Shown here piece by piece: positions 1 to 12,064 of a stretch of 64,000 bases of DNA (position 1 is the stretch's first letter; every line of letters starts with the position of its first letter). The DNA is from Diadema setosum (lineage: Eukaryota > Echinodermata > Echinoidea > Diadematoida > Diadematidae). Position numbers and translations under genes: made by a program. The stretch is from positions 25,333,922 to 25,397,921 of the forward strand of contig CM067059.1 in NCBI GenBank assembly GCA_033980235.1, read 5' to 3'. The notes below the pieces were generated by a model. It saw only the letters and a program-made list of their open reading frames with translations. It was not told the DNA's origin and did not search any database.

Positions 1-3
1 GAA

Positions 4-141
4 ATGGCTGATGATATACCGTCCACTTCTGCTGCCGGCAATGATGAGGATAGTCTTGCAACTCTACAATCGGTGCCAGATGTTGTTCTTTCTCATGTCT
101 TGTCATATCTGTCGTATGAGCGGATAAGCCAGCTGCGTTCG
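4..141 (+). CDS. FBXO28: FBXO28 coding exon 1
   Basis: Residues 1-46: a short acidic/Ser-rich leader and the first half of the F-box. It ends ...CTG CGT TCG followed by GTAAGTG, a strong phase-0 donor. The open frame continues 27 codons into the intron, but those residues have no family similarity. Confidence 0.88.
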
Positions 142-3100
142 GTAAGTGCAATGCTCGTACAACTAACGCGTACCAGCACATATGGGACTATGGCATTGCC
201 TTTACACACAATGCCTCATTAGTACCAGTTTACCTCAGTAATTTTACTCAGTCTCAGTGATGTATTGTAAGACACAGTATTGCCTATTTTGTCAGGCCAT
301 CCTGTTAAACAGAATGTTGTTGTTGAGCAAACGGTATTGACCTCGTACTAAAGTCGTAGTCGTACATAGAGAGGGGCAAGCCAAGGCCAGGGCAAGGCCA
401 CCAAAAAGGACTATGGACGTATGTATGGAATGAGAAAGGGGTATCGGTAGTAATTAGAATAATTAAACCTAACCTTACATGTAGAAAAGGTCCTATGTAT
501 GACTTTGTCCATGTTGAGGCAATGCTATGCTACATACAGACAGTTATTCAAATTAACTTACCAAGATCTTAAAAAAAAAAATTTCATATTTTCTTGATGA
601 AGCTAGTGGTGCTATGTAATTAGATCCACTCAGCTATTTTGATAGTGGTCTACTCAGGTGAGCTTAGCATGCTGTATCCAACCCTGGCCTGTGCGGCTCA
701 AAATGTGAAAAAGAAAAAGACTGATAATCAGACTCGATACTGGTACTTGATGCAATAATAATCCCTTGATGCAGCTCGCATGCGAAGCTACAGTGTATAC
801 TACAGTGGTGCTACAGATGAAATGATGATAGCCAATGCCCATACTGTGGCCATAGTAATTTAAGTTGAATTAAACAAAGCTGCTGTTGCTAAATCACAGT
901 TGTTTAAATTTCTCTTCAGCCATGACCCAAGTTAGAAAGCAGGAGATGTTTCACGAAGAATTTACATCAGGTAGGTCGATCTGAAATTAAGATCGACTTA
1001 AATCATTCATGGTACCGGTATGCTTTCTTTTTTCTCTCTCTTTTCTGTTCCACTTTTATCTAAGGTTTTCAAAGTCCACTTCACAATCTTATTAAAAATT
1101 ATTTTTTTTTAATTCTTTTCTTTTATTTTTGTTTATTAATACCTGCATGAAAAAAAAAATCTCAAAAATTTCAATTTTTATTTGGAAGTTGGAACATAAT
1201 TGACATACTGGGGTCCACTGAAGAGCTGCCCTCATTATGACATCAGCTTCCTTCCTTAAAAAATGTGCCCAATCCACCTCCATCTCCTTCTCATAAATAT
1301 ATCTTCCCTACTCTCCTGCAGCAGTCTCCTGATGGCATCGCTCATACAACTCCTCATTATATTGTGTTGGATTGGGATCTTATAAATGAAGTGTCTCTGT
1401 GAGGGAGCTCATAAAAATATCATTGTCTCCAGAAGATGGCTCATGAAAGCATCTTCACATGGGAGCTCAGAGAACAGTTATTCAGAAATTGAGCCCGTAA
1501 ACTAAAATATCTCCATAAGCAGAGTTCAAAGATATTACGAGATAGATTTAATGTTACCAGCTAAAAATACTGTGTGTTTGACATCTTGCGGAACATTAAT
1601 TGTTCATACCGTTACTTTAAAGGGACTGTACAGTACTGGTTGAGGTGGGGATTCATGTTTTGAACATTCCAAAGTGAGATAATGAGAAACCTCTTATGAA
1701 ATATGAAAGAGCATGTAATTTTAAGAAGGATTCAACGTTTATTTGATAAAAATTGGTTTTCAAATGGCTGAGATATCCAAGAGTTACAGTAATAAAATGC
1801 GACATGCCACGCCTTTTATTAGGATCTCTTTGTTTCACCTTGTTTTTGGATATCTCAGCCATTTCAAAACCGATTTTCATCAAATAAACTTTTGATACCC
1901 CTTAGAATTGCATTTTTTTGACATCACATGGAGTGGTTTCTGAATATCTCACAAAACATTAAAAGCTATATCCTCACCTTGACCAGAACTGTACACACCC
2001 TTTAATAGGGGAAGATTTTAAAATGGACTTGTGGGAGGCAAACTCTCAAAACTAATCTGCTTCTAGTGTTATAGAAGTGTTCTTGATATAGTAATAAGTC
2101 CGGCAAAGTTACAGTTTTAGGAATAACAGAGGGAACAAAAAGCAAAAGAGAATTGTCATAAAAGAGTGACTATCTGAATAAGAGATGGTTTGATCATAGA
2201 GGACATAATTTCACTGGTGAACGCAAATCACTTCCAGGATCTCTGAAATGATCAATTGATGCATTTTCAATATTTTGTGGATTTAAGTGGAATGTAGATC
2301 GTATGGAGCAAATATGGAATTATTCAGAACTTGATAATAATGATAATAAAAATTGTGATTTATATAGCGCATGATAATTATCAACCAATTATCTCTGCAC
2401 TTTACATAAGTTGTACATGTAGTGAGATTGAAATATGTACATAACACAGAAATAATTACTATTGAAGAGTTATTAAAGAAAGTTAGGAAATAAATTTGTT
2501 ACTTTGTGTTTTTAACTCTGATGAATAATATTTGTGTTTTTTTCAATGATACAGCTCAGCCAGTTTATTGACTAATTTCACATAAAGAGCATAACATTTG
2601 TTCATGTTCCCGATGAAGTCCTTCAAAAGTTTTGGCGACACTCAGAATCGTCATCTTCTTCACACTAGTGATTTCAGCTTTTCCCCCATTCTTGGTATGT
2701 TACAGAAAATTTTCAGTTTTTAGCTTTTGACAATAACTGTGCCATCTTTGGGGTTGTAAAGTCTGTCTTGATGGTAGTTTCAGGATTTAATGAGACATCG
2801 AGTGCATACGTGCAGAGTGATCTCATTTTCAGTGCCTTTTTTTGGTGGATTGTACACAACCAAGTACAGTTCGACCTCAATTATCCAGCTTCCTTTTATC
2901 AGGAAATCTCTATTATCCGGACGCGTTCACACAGTGAAGGGCTTTTCTATTTCATCCAAAAATTGAGAAAAAACAGTGACTTTCATGGATCTATTTCACT
3001 AATTTCATAAGATGTGCGTGATAGGTTTCTCAATATCTAATGAGTAAAACATATATGATTTTCACATAAAGATATACTTTATTTTTGTGAAGAAGGGACT

Positions 3101-6100
3101 ACAATTTTGCGCAGGCTAGCTAGATTACACCACCGCTGCGGGGTACGCTACCTGCCTAGCTGCCAGTGCACTTGGACGGCAGCTTGGACAGCAGCTATAC
3201 ATTAACATTGTGTCTCCTATATCTGGCCAATTCGCTTATCCAGATGAACGCTGGTGGGACATGGCCAGATAATCAAGGTCGAACTGTACTGTATTTCATG
3301 AGAGCAATAGATACACTATGTCAGTTTGATGTGAGATGGCCTTAGCCTACAGAATGTTGTGAACAGCAGAATGATGTCAAGATTCTCAGTACATAATTTT
3401 GCATGCAGGTTTGATAGATAGTCTGTGAGGGTGCTATCTTGCTTACCTGTGGTGGCATCCTTTTTTTTTTTTCAGACATCATCCGACTTACAAATGTACG
3501 TCATCTCTCTTGTAGTAGGACAGAATGCGATCCTGAAGAAATGCCCCTAATGCTGCACCATGTGCTTGTCGCTGCACCAATTCAACAAATCTAACAATGA
3601 ATGTTGAATTGGTATTAGATTAAAATTCAACATCCAATGTTGATACCACTAAAACATACAAGTGTACCATTATTGACAAACACACTTATCATATATCTCA
3701 CAGAGAACTACTGCAGAGAACTCCACACAGAGCAGCCATGAAAAAGTCATTGCGCCATGTTTTCAAAAAGATGCTATTTTGTGAAATTAGCATAAATATG
3801 CAAGCAATATCAAGTGCATGGTATGCTCACATTTTTTTCAGGTATCTGATGTAATGTTATAGAAATTGGTCAATCTTTTCTGTCAAATAGCAATGACTGT
3901 TGAATATTCATAAGGTGTGGATGACTATTTTATTGTGTCAAAAATGCATAATCCAAAGGAGTCTAAATTAGCATGTATATTATAAAACTATTTATATCAA
4001 CCATACTTTTGTGGAAGGTTGTAATATATAGGTAAGAAGTCTGTTACGAATAAAATGTGGAAAACAAATTGTTTTTTTTTTAAGAAAATAGGGTAGATTG
4101 TGAAAAATGAATATAAAACAGGGGAAATGAGACTGTGTTCATTTGTTAAAGTATATCCTATAGATATTATACACATATAATTACCATGTGCCATCTCTAA
4201 TATTTTCTCTAATTTATCCCTTCAGATTTTTTAGTAACATATAAGGTGTGAATTTTGGTAACATACAGTAGTCTGTACCTATAAAGAGCTCCAGAGCAAA
4301 AATGGTACAATGGTTTCAAGTTTTTGTGTTTTAGCATTAGAACATATCACAAGCTAATTATGTTTAGCAATGATATGTTTGGTTCAAGCTCATTTTATAA
4401 TATAACTTTTGAACATATAATAGGAAGTGGAAATTTGCCTCAACAGTGGGTTTAGAGGTACTTGTCTTACTTCATTTGTGCATATATTTCAAATATTTTA
4501 ATGGGCAAGCAACAACAGTCTGATTCTTTGTACTTTACTCCTCATATGCTCAAGTTATACCAATGATTAGACACTTAGAGCAGGCCTTTCTTGGAAGAAT
4601 TAATTGCGAGATTGCTGATGACACACATATTGCATTTCCAAAAGCTTTAGCAGAAAATTTATTCCCATATAGTTTTCATGAATTAGGTCAGTTAAGATGA
4701 TGTTCATCATTATAGAAGAATGATTTAAGCCAAATCATGGATTTTTAGCATTCTGTATGAACAAGGAAGAGAAGATTCTAAAGGAGAATTTAAAGGTTTA
4801 AGTAATGTTTTCTTTTAAAGGTGAACATTGCAGTCTCGTTTGTTGCTGTTTGCATACTGGAAATGTTGTTTCAGGACACAGTAATTAGTCCATCATTATG
4901 GTAGCCAGAGGCTCCGTGAAGGATAGCAAAAGAACTGCTGTTGAGACAGAAAGTTTGTTTGTGGTATAGTATGTGAATTGATGTCACCATGACTGGATTT
5001 TGATCCCAAAAGGTAGTTGGCAAATCTGCTATGACACATTGGGCCAATACACTCTGTCATTCGCTGTGACCATGGAAACCGTGGTGTTGATTCGCTCAGA
5101 CTTGTTGACACACTGTTGTGCCACCCACAAACTTGCCGCAGAGCCAGCCGCCAACATGACAGCTGGCTCACTGGAATGACAAGTCAGGCGTCACACTGCT
5201 GCCCATAACATATGTAGGAGTGTACCACTAGCCACTGTGTCCTTCTCTGTATTTCAGTCAGATCACAAAGACAAATTGCAATTCTTAAAGGGAAAGTATA
5301 GTTTCCATATGCCTGCAGAAACTGTCAGTTTGTGATCTAAAGTGGATAAGAAATACAAGTGTATTAATTTACAGTTTTCTTCACAGGTTGTTTCTCCTGC
5401 CTTCTCCCCTCAGGACTATACTTTAACCTTATTTTAATCTCTCATTTTGCATTTCTCCCACAGGAACCTTCTCAGGATTTAACTGTCATCAATTTTCCTC
5501 TCCATTTTTTTCCCTCTCCTCTGCAGCATTTATTTCTAGGATCCACCCAAGACCCCTCTCCTTTACTTCTTAAATTTCATTTTTTTCCTTCTTCTTTTCT
5601 TTGTTTTCTCCCCCCCCCCCCCTCTCTACCCCTTCTCTCAATATAGTCTCATCTCTCCTCGACTTTCCTTTCCTTCGCAGGATTTTTCGTCCTTTCTCCA
5701 TTGATTCCTCATTCCATAGTCCACATAGTTCGCCGACTTTGTTCTTCTCTTGGTTTCATGAATCTTCACTTCTCTCTCCTATCTCCATGATTTTCCAACA
5801 TTCAACTCCTCCCTCTTCCTCTTCCATTCTATTTCATCTTTCTCCTTCTAACGATGTCCGAACATCTTACTTGATTCTCACTCTATTCTTCCTTACCACT
5901 CTCTCTGTTCCTTTCTCTACTGTCTCCACTAGTGCAACTTCAACTTCTAGCCCATTACTGTCCCCCACTCTTCACTTTTTGTCCTCCTTACAACCACCAT
6001 ATGTCGCTTCCCTCTTCAATTCTCCTCTTTCTAGGCTCTTCTGCCAAACAACGATCCGGTTAAGGACTACATACACATGGTGTCACCGCAAATCTTTCTC

Positions 6101-9100
6101 CCTCAAATACAAGTGTTTGTTAAAGATAATAAAAAGTTTTGGTACCTCAAAAGCTTCCCTGAATTTCCTTGTCTTGGTTTGTGTTTCAGGTTAAAGTACG
6201 TTGTCTGTGAGAATTACTCGCCCCAAAGTGCTCTCATGTCTTAGTAATCATGCAATAATGGTTTCGTACCAGAGCCGACGCTGTACAGCGAAATATTGTA
6301 CGAAACCACTGACTGCGACCAGCAGCGTGCAGCCCATTGTACGCATAGCTAACTGCGACCAGCAGCCCCATACGCATAGCGTAATGGGGCTTCGCATTGT
6401 AGCATTCGGGATCGTGACAGAATTAGTATCGCGGGTAAATGTCAACTTAAAATCCAAAAATTTCTTCGATTTGAAGACTTACCAATTAAGTTGAAGTATT
6501 GAAAACAGGCTTCGAACAACGTTTGGTTCTGCCAATGGTCCCTTTCTGTTCGAATTGATGACTGAATGTGACTCGGTCGAGAGGACCTTGGGAGAGCTAC
6601 ATACACTGGATACCATGGCCAGCGCATGCGCACACAAACATCTTATCTGTTCATGGATTTGAAATTTGTGTGCATGCGATGTGTTCGCATGCACTGGCTG
6701 TAGTATTCAGTGTACTGTATGTAGCTCTCCTGAGGTCCTGTCGACCGAGTCACATTCAGTCATCAATTCGAACAGAAAGGGACTATAGGCAGAACCAAAC
6801 GTTGCCCGAAGCCTGTTTTCAATACTTCAACTTAATTGGTAAGTCTTCAAATTGAAGAATTTATGGGATTTTAAGTTGACATTTACCCTGCGATACTAAA
6901 TCTGTCATGATCCTGAATGCTACAATGCGAAGCCCGATTACGCTATGCGTATGGGACTACTGGTCGCTATGCGTATGGGGCTGCTGGTCGCAGTTAATTG
7001 CATGATTACTAAGGCATGAGAGCACTTTGGGGCGAGTAAGTCTCACAGTGTTAGTTATATGAAAGGTACTTTAACCTGAAACACAAACCAAGACAAGGAA
7101 ATTCAAGGATGCTTTTGAGGTACCAAAACTTTTTATTATCTTTAAATAATGTTGTGATAGCACAATTTCAGTTGCAATGAAACTGAACTGAAGCTAAATA
7201 TGAACAATGAAAATGTGAAATATTAGCATAGAAGGTATGCCAGAAGTATTGCAATCTCAGAGCATACCCAATCATGGCTACGTAATGCTTATTATCAATC
7301 ACAAAGCAGGCCACAGCAGTATCCATCAATCTTACGTGTGAGAGTGAATCATATGCAGTTGTTTGGAAATACTGACTGCTAGGATTTGTTGTTACATAAC
7401 AATCTCCTTTAATACCCACTACACTGTACTGAGCAGGGAGGACACTTCATGTGTAAAAGTCATGTACTATGATCGGAACTACATGTACAATTGTATTTTA
7501 CACTTTTGATCTCAAACTAATCCAAACAGCTCATTATCTTTGCAGCTGGACAGATTTTATGGAAGACCCTTTCGCTATATTGCAAGCAAAGTCCAAGTGG
7601 TTGAAACGAATTAAAAGCCCTTCTGAACACTATGCTTTCCCTTTAAATAGCTAGGCAACCAATACCAGCTCCACCCACAACTCTGAAGTCTCATACCAAG
7701 TGTGTGCAACAGGCTCCGTATTAGTCACCCATATCAATATGGGACATGTCTTGAATAGTGCATCTGTCACATGCCACTCTTGCATAAATACGGTTCAGCA
7801 GGATCCATAATGCGATCTATAGCTGGAACTTCTTCTTGAGACTCCTCCACAAACAGTATACAGGCTTTTGATGCGATATTATCGTGGGTTCCAACCTGAA
7901 CTTGAACTTGAACCCCCAACCTTCAGTCATTCCAATTGAAATTCAGTTGGAATGTTGGTGCAGTGATTTTTTATGAAGACATTTAGGGTTTTCATTCCTT
8001 CTTACTGAAAAGTAGACAAATTTGATTTTTTTTTTTTTCATGAATATGTCCTTTGTTGGGCTCAAAGACTCTTTGCACTAGTGCAATAAGCAAATAAATC
8101 AACTATAGTGGGTGTAAGAAACTAGGTTTTTTTTTAAATAAAACAATACCACTTCTCCAAAATATCTTTGATATTAATATGCCATTCGGATAATGGGAAA
8201 TGTACCCATATGATAGCGTGACTGAATGGTGTGAACTTCTGTAATGGACTTGCTCACAATATGTCTTTTCCTGGCAAAAGCTGTTTGGATTCATTACAAA
8301 GTTTACATTGAGTTCCAGGTGTAATGCATTTGTTGTCTGTGAATAAAGTGTAACATTTTCAGATCTTGATTTAGAGGGTCTTGTGGCCACAAACCAGACA
8401 CAGCTTCTGCGAACAGTCATAAATTTCTTTTGATGTCTTTTCATCATCACTCCCATGCACAGGTGAAACAAACAAACCGAAAGAAAAACAGGACCCATGA
8501 TAAACAACTGATGTCTGTTGTTTATAAACAACAGACATCAGTTGTTTTTGTGTACATGTTGTAACAAAAGCACCTTTACATGGCAGATGTGGCATTGATA
8601 ACCCAGTATACCGACAGAAATTAAAGTCTTGAAATCTTGTTGCTGCTGCATAAGAGAGCCAGCACCTTGTATACTATTCTTATACCTAGTAATAACCTTT
8701 TATATTACAATTGTCGTAAGCATCATAGTAACCTATAGATGAGCAATTAGATCTAACACAAACTTGTGACTGTTGTGAGAGATATCATTAGACTCACTGA
8801 CCCAATTTTCTCATCTATAGCTAGATTCCATACACTGTGATCTAAGGTACTGTCATGGGTATTACCAAAGATTTCAGGTCTATGAGCCCATACATTATTA
8901 TATTATGTAGTCATGTCTTCGATAGTAAAAATTTTAGAATATATCTTCATAGTATGGATTTTGCTTGAGAGTGCCTTGACATGCTAAAGTTGGCTTTAAG
9001 TAACAAAGTGAAATCAAACTTGTCAAATTCTCTTTGTATTTTCTTTATATCCTTGTCCATGCATGTCATCATGAAATGCTGTATTCTTCTCATCCAGCAA

Positions 9101-12064
9101 TGACGGCACCGAAACTTTATAAACTCAAACTTTTGAAGAGATTGTCTGTGTTCTACTCGATATTGCTGCATTCACTCTATCCACATTAGGTATTTAGGTT
9201 TCATTCTCCCTTGACCTGTTTAGGACGGAGTGATTTTGCTATAACACACATTTCCCAAAGACACCTGCTCGAGTATGCTCAGGACTGGTCTTCAACGAGT
9301 TAACACTGCTCTATGCTGACTCTCCATCTGTTCCAGCTATGCCGGCGATTTAACCGCATCGGGCAGCAGGTCCTGAACCAGGGCTTCACCAAACTGGACC
9401 GGTACCACAGCCAGTGTGCCAAGGAGCTGAAGGCCCAGCTGCCGCGACGGGAGTCCGAGCGGCGCATGCACCCCCTCGCCAGGCACTGCGACATCTTGTC
9501 CGCCGTGGAGACCAGACTCTCGCTGCTGGCAATGACTTACACCAAGTACATTGACCTCCAGCTCTGCTGCTTCATACCGGGAAAGGTGAGCACAATCATC
9601 TTATGGCATATTATGATCATCTCGTGATATTAACAGATTGGTCAGGCCAATTGGTTTGCCTACGACTAATAATTATTTTACAGATAAGATCTTTGCGGCA
9701 TATTGAATGAGTAGGCTCAATGAGAATCAAATGCTACAAGTACATGTATCCTGATATGATAAGGCTTTTCACATGCAGACGTTTGCCCAGAAGCCATTTC
9801 AATTAATAACCAATACCAATGAAATTGAAACATAATTCCTTCGTTTCTTTTCCCTCTTTTGCATTCGCTGACAAAAAAAAATTAATCATATGGCATCAAA
9901 AATGATGATTCAAATAATGTTATGCAAGCATCAGTTTAATTTGCTGAAAAATTGCAGCTATTTGCTTTTGGAACTGCATTCCTCATGTTTGCTCTGTACA
10001 TGAAAGTCTAGGAAGTGATGCAGGGAAATATATGCATGGAAAATGGAAAAAAAAAAAATTTGCAAAATCATCCAGGTACATATCTTCCAGTATAAGAGTA
10101 GGAGCAGAGCTAGACCCCAGGTGCATTTTTTCCCCCAAATTTTGCATGGGGATTACAGTTCAAATCAGAATATAACACCTCAAAGGTATGGATCAGCAAG
10201 CCATCTGCTTCAGCTATTAAGCGATGCAATTATTCCATTAACTGTGAGCAATCTGCCACCTGCTTCTGAAGATGAGAATATTGAAATATTCTATCATCTT
10301 TGCCTGCCTTTGTGTGAGCATGAGTGAAGATAGTATTTACCTGGTGGTTAAAGTTGCCCTTGCCCATTTTCAAGAATTGGGTCAAATTGATTTAGATTTA
10401 ATCCATGGACCTTAGACAAACTTGAAGTAGGCATGCCTTGCTCATTATATGTCTTATGGTGTGTGTGTGTTATGTTGTCATGTCCATTTACCTGGGGTAT
10501 GCAGTCAAAACTTGCAAAATCCATGGAACAGCTTTACACTGTCTTTATAAATTCTTGCCTGTGTGCCTATCAGTGTTTGTCACATCGATCATGCCTCTCC
10601 AATTGGTATACACATGTAGGGTATAAATGCAAAAACAGATATCCTTTCTCATAAAGTTCAAATATTTAAGATTAAAGCTGCTGAAAATCAAAAAAGTTAT
10701 GAAATAGATGAGATAATCTTGATAATATCTTCTAAAATAGTTCTTGTTATCTAATGAGTACAGCATCATTGAGAAGATTTTGTTTTTCTCTAAATGATGC
10801 AGACCTTTCAAAATATTCAAAATGGCATTTATCTGTGTAAATATTCCAAATCTTGGTAATTTATATCTTATGCCCACCTTGTCCTGCTGTAAAATGTGTG
10901 CTTCAATCATCTCCCTACACCCTGCCCCCTATCTCATTCCAACACATACTCAGGTCATAGATGAAGCCTTCAGAGTACTGCACCTGGTGAAAACCACCAA
11001 GGACCCTCCTCGTACCCACGAGCTCCTGCAGGAGCTGCGGGATCTTTCCTCGATGGCCATGGAGCACTTTGACGAGAAGATCGTCCCTGACCTGAAGAAA
11101 AAGTCTGGTGTGGAAGTCCGGCTGTCCAACCTTGCCAATCACTCACTGTCGTGTAAGCCCCTTGGTTCAAATTATTGCCCATGAAAGATGTGCAGAGATG
11201 ACCTGATGATTTTGAAAAAGATTGATGTATGATCTTTTGTAAAGGAAGGAATCTTTTAATTTTGTGTTTTCAGATGCTCTATATAGAAATTAGCCTAAAA
11301 GTATGGGTATTCTTCAAACGTAATCATAATTCCTAGTTAATTTCAATCAATATATTGTTGGACAGTTTGAATGATACTGTACTTCATCTGTAACATGTTT
11401 TCTGAATTTCAGAACTGAGGACTATTGGTACCTTTATATAGATCTGTATAGCCAATATGCTTTTCCAATCCATTTGCTGTCTTTGAGTACTTCCGAAAGT
11501 GCAAACTGTAAAATGTAAATAATGTGTTTTCTTGGGATTTAACTGACTTGCATCTTCTTGCTATCATTTCCCCTTTGCACCAAAGCATTGACGAGCCGCA
11601 GCCTCAAGGTCAACACACTCTCGACGCCGCCGGGATCCCGCGAGCAGTTCACCAAGCTGCACTCGCAGTACAAGGCCACACTGGCATCCTTCAACAGCCA
11701 CAAGAGGGAGCTGCAGGCCTGCAAGAACGAGCTGCAGGAGGTGCGGAAGGCGGCCGACGAGCAGAGCCGCAAGCTGACCCAGCAGCAGCAGCTGACCGCC
11801 GAGCTCTCCAGCCGGCTGGCCTCCCAGAACCTCCGCGTCACCGACCAGGAGAAGCGCATCGTGGAGCAGGACAAGCGGCTGGCCGAGCTGGAACTGAAGC
11901 TGGACGCTCTGGCGTCCACCGCCACGAAGCCCGCCCTCGGTCGGCCGGGTTGCGCCAAGAGGAAAGCGGAGACGTCACCGTCGCCCTCGGCAGGAGGGGA
12001 TGATGACGGCGGTGGAGGAGGAGGAGAAGGGGGAATGCCAAGTGCTAAGAAGGAGCGATTGTAG
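4..12064 (+). CDS. FBXO28: F-box only protein 28 (FBXO28), four coding exons
   Basis: Coding exons are 4-141, 9337-9585, 10954-11152 and 11586-12064 (phases 0, 0, 1), joining to 1065 bases and 354 residues; the human protein is about 368. FBXO28 is the substrate-recognition subunit of a nuclear SCF (SKP1-CUL1-F-box) ubiquitin ligase, linked in vertebrates to MYC and topoisomerase II regulation. The F-box spans about residues 21-60 (SVPDVVLSHVLSYLSYERIS then QLRS|LCRRFNRIG across the first splice). The family block QLPRRESERR is at 80-89, ETRLSLL at 104-110, and LLQELRDLSSMAMEHFDEKI at 153-172. A Gln/Lys/Glu-rich coiled coil runs about 210-305, then a basic, Gly/Asp-rich tail. The ATG at 4 has a good context (GAAATGG), but only 3 bases precede it, so an upstream in-frame start cannot be excluded. 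The promoter lies outside the window. Exon 4 is clearly more GC-rich than its introns. Identity is firm; exact exon edges rest on splice consensus and phase. Confidence 0.93.
1617..2005. mobile_element. TIR element, family A (uninterrupted copy)
   Basis: About 389 bases. It opens with GGGACTGTACAGTACTGG and closes with the near-complement CCAGAACTGTACACACCC. Subterminal inverted arms carry GAGATATCC / GGATATCTC and ATTTGATAAAAATTGG / CCGATTTTCATCAAAT. The same family is at 47125-47386 and, split by another insertion, at 59188-59405 plus 60714-60877. No coding capacity, so a non-autonomous DNA transposon. Confidence 0.72.
2865..3288. mobile_element. Pogo/Tigger-like MITE with TA flanks
   Basis: Begins TA-CAGTTCGACCTCAATTATC and ends GATAATCAAGGTCGAACTG-TA, giving about 20-base terminal inverted repeats and a TA duplication, the signature of Tc1/mariner/pogo elements. 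CAGTTCGACC followed by ATTATCC resembles known Tigger-type ends. Second-level repeats (CTCTATTATCCGG, TTCGCTTATCCAG) occur inside. There is no transposase frame. Confidence 0.72.
5380..5960. repeat. Pyrimidine-rich low-complexity tract
   Basis: About 580 bases dominated by C and T on the + strand, including a C run at about 5610-5621. It yields a long Ser/Pro/Leu/Phe open frame with no domain; composition explains the frame. No motif suggests transcription. Confidence 0.6.
6120..7145. mobile_element. Large diverged inverted repeat (foldback-like), about 1 kb
   Basis: The left half from 6120 (TTAAAGATAATAAAAAGTTT) is mirrored by the right half ending at 7145 (AAACTTTTTATTATCTTTAA). Paired blocks include TTGTCTTGGTTTGTGTTTCA, CTCGCCCCAAAGTGCTCTCA, CATTCAGTCATC and GCATGCGCACAC, closing on a spacer near 6620-6680. 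The arms differ by scattered substitutions and small indels, so the element is old. The motif CTGCGACCAGCAGC recurs within each arm. There is no plausible coding frame and no clear target duplication. Confidence 0.75.
8502..8547. repeat. Perfect 46-base palindrome
   Basis: Two 23-base half-sites meet with no spacer at 8524/8525 (AAACAACTGATGTCTGTTG pairs with CAACAGACATCAGTTGTTT; centre TTTATAAA). Every base pairs. The flanking bases do not extend the symmetry. Confidence 0.9.
9211..9303. mobile_element. Short TIR repeat, family B, copy 1
   Basis: A 93-base unit running from CCTGTTTAGGACGGAGTG to GGTCTTCAACGAGTTAA, with imperfect terminal inversion (TTRACC.../...GGTTAA). Two more copies are at 42669-42767 and 44778-44872. 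This copy ends 33 bases upstream of FBXO28 exon 2. Confidence 0.7.
9337..9585 (+). CDS. FBXO28: FBXO28 coding exon 2
   Basis: 83 codons, residues 47-129, between acceptor CTGTTCCAG and donor AAG|GTGAG, both phase 0. It carries LNQGFTKLDRYH, QLPRRESERR, ILSAVETRLSLL and LCCFIPGK, the most conserved block of the family. The third base is GC-biased compared with the AT-rich flanks. Confidence 0.94.
9586..10953 (+). other. FBXO28 intron 2
   Basis: AT-rich intron with no recognised repeat family or coding block. Short A runs and one 94-codon open frame at 10043-10327 have no domain signature. Confidence 0.6.
10954..11152 (+). CDS. FBXO28: FBXO28 coding exon 3
   Basis: 66 codons plus one base, residues 130-195 and the first base of 196. 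Acceptor ACTCAG precedes GTCATAGATGAAGCC. The donor TCGT|GTAAGC gives phase 1, which is needed to join exon 4 in frame. It encodes VIDEAFRVL, ELLQELRDLSSMAMEHFDEK and a Lys-rich stretch. The competing donor two bases earlier (TC|GTGTAA) breaks the frame. Confidence 0.9.
11153..11585 (+). other. FBXO28 intron 3
   Basis: 433 bases of AT-rich sequence between donor GTAAGC and acceptor AAG, with a pyrimidine-rich stretch at 11563-11578. Nothing else seen. Confidence 0.65.
11586..12064 (+). CDS. FBXO28: FBXO28 last coding exon
   Basis: Residues 196-354 and TAG stop. The acceptor reads CACCAAAG, an AAG rather than the commoner CAG, and phase 1 is satisfied. It holds the coiled coil (heptad-like QYKATLASFNSHKRELQACK onward, with a QQQQ run), two basic patches (CAKRK, SAKKERL) that could act as nuclear signals, and a Gly run (about 337-345) after an Asp triplet. 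Codon third positions are strongly G/C. Confidence 0.9.

Larger units (their letters stand above)
142..9336 (+). other. FBXO28 intron 1 (9.2 kb) with repeats
   Basis: No conserved coding sequence was recognised. It holds TIR elements at 1617-2005 and 2865-3288, a pyrimidine-rich tract at about 5380-5960, a 1 kb inverted repeat at 6120-7145, a 46-base palindrome at 8502-8547 and a 93-base repeat ending 33 bases before exon 2. The other stretches over 300 bases look like unique AT-rich intron sequence. Confidence 0.7.

Noticed and set aside
5601..6194. 197-codon open frame, Ser/Pro/Phe-rich
   Set aside because: It falls in a pyrimidine-rich tract where stop codons are rare; no domain, low complexity, and it runs into the inverted repeat at 6120.
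8103..8531. 142-codon minus-strand frame
   Set aside because: No recognisable motif, and its N-terminal part is made by the 46-base palindrome.
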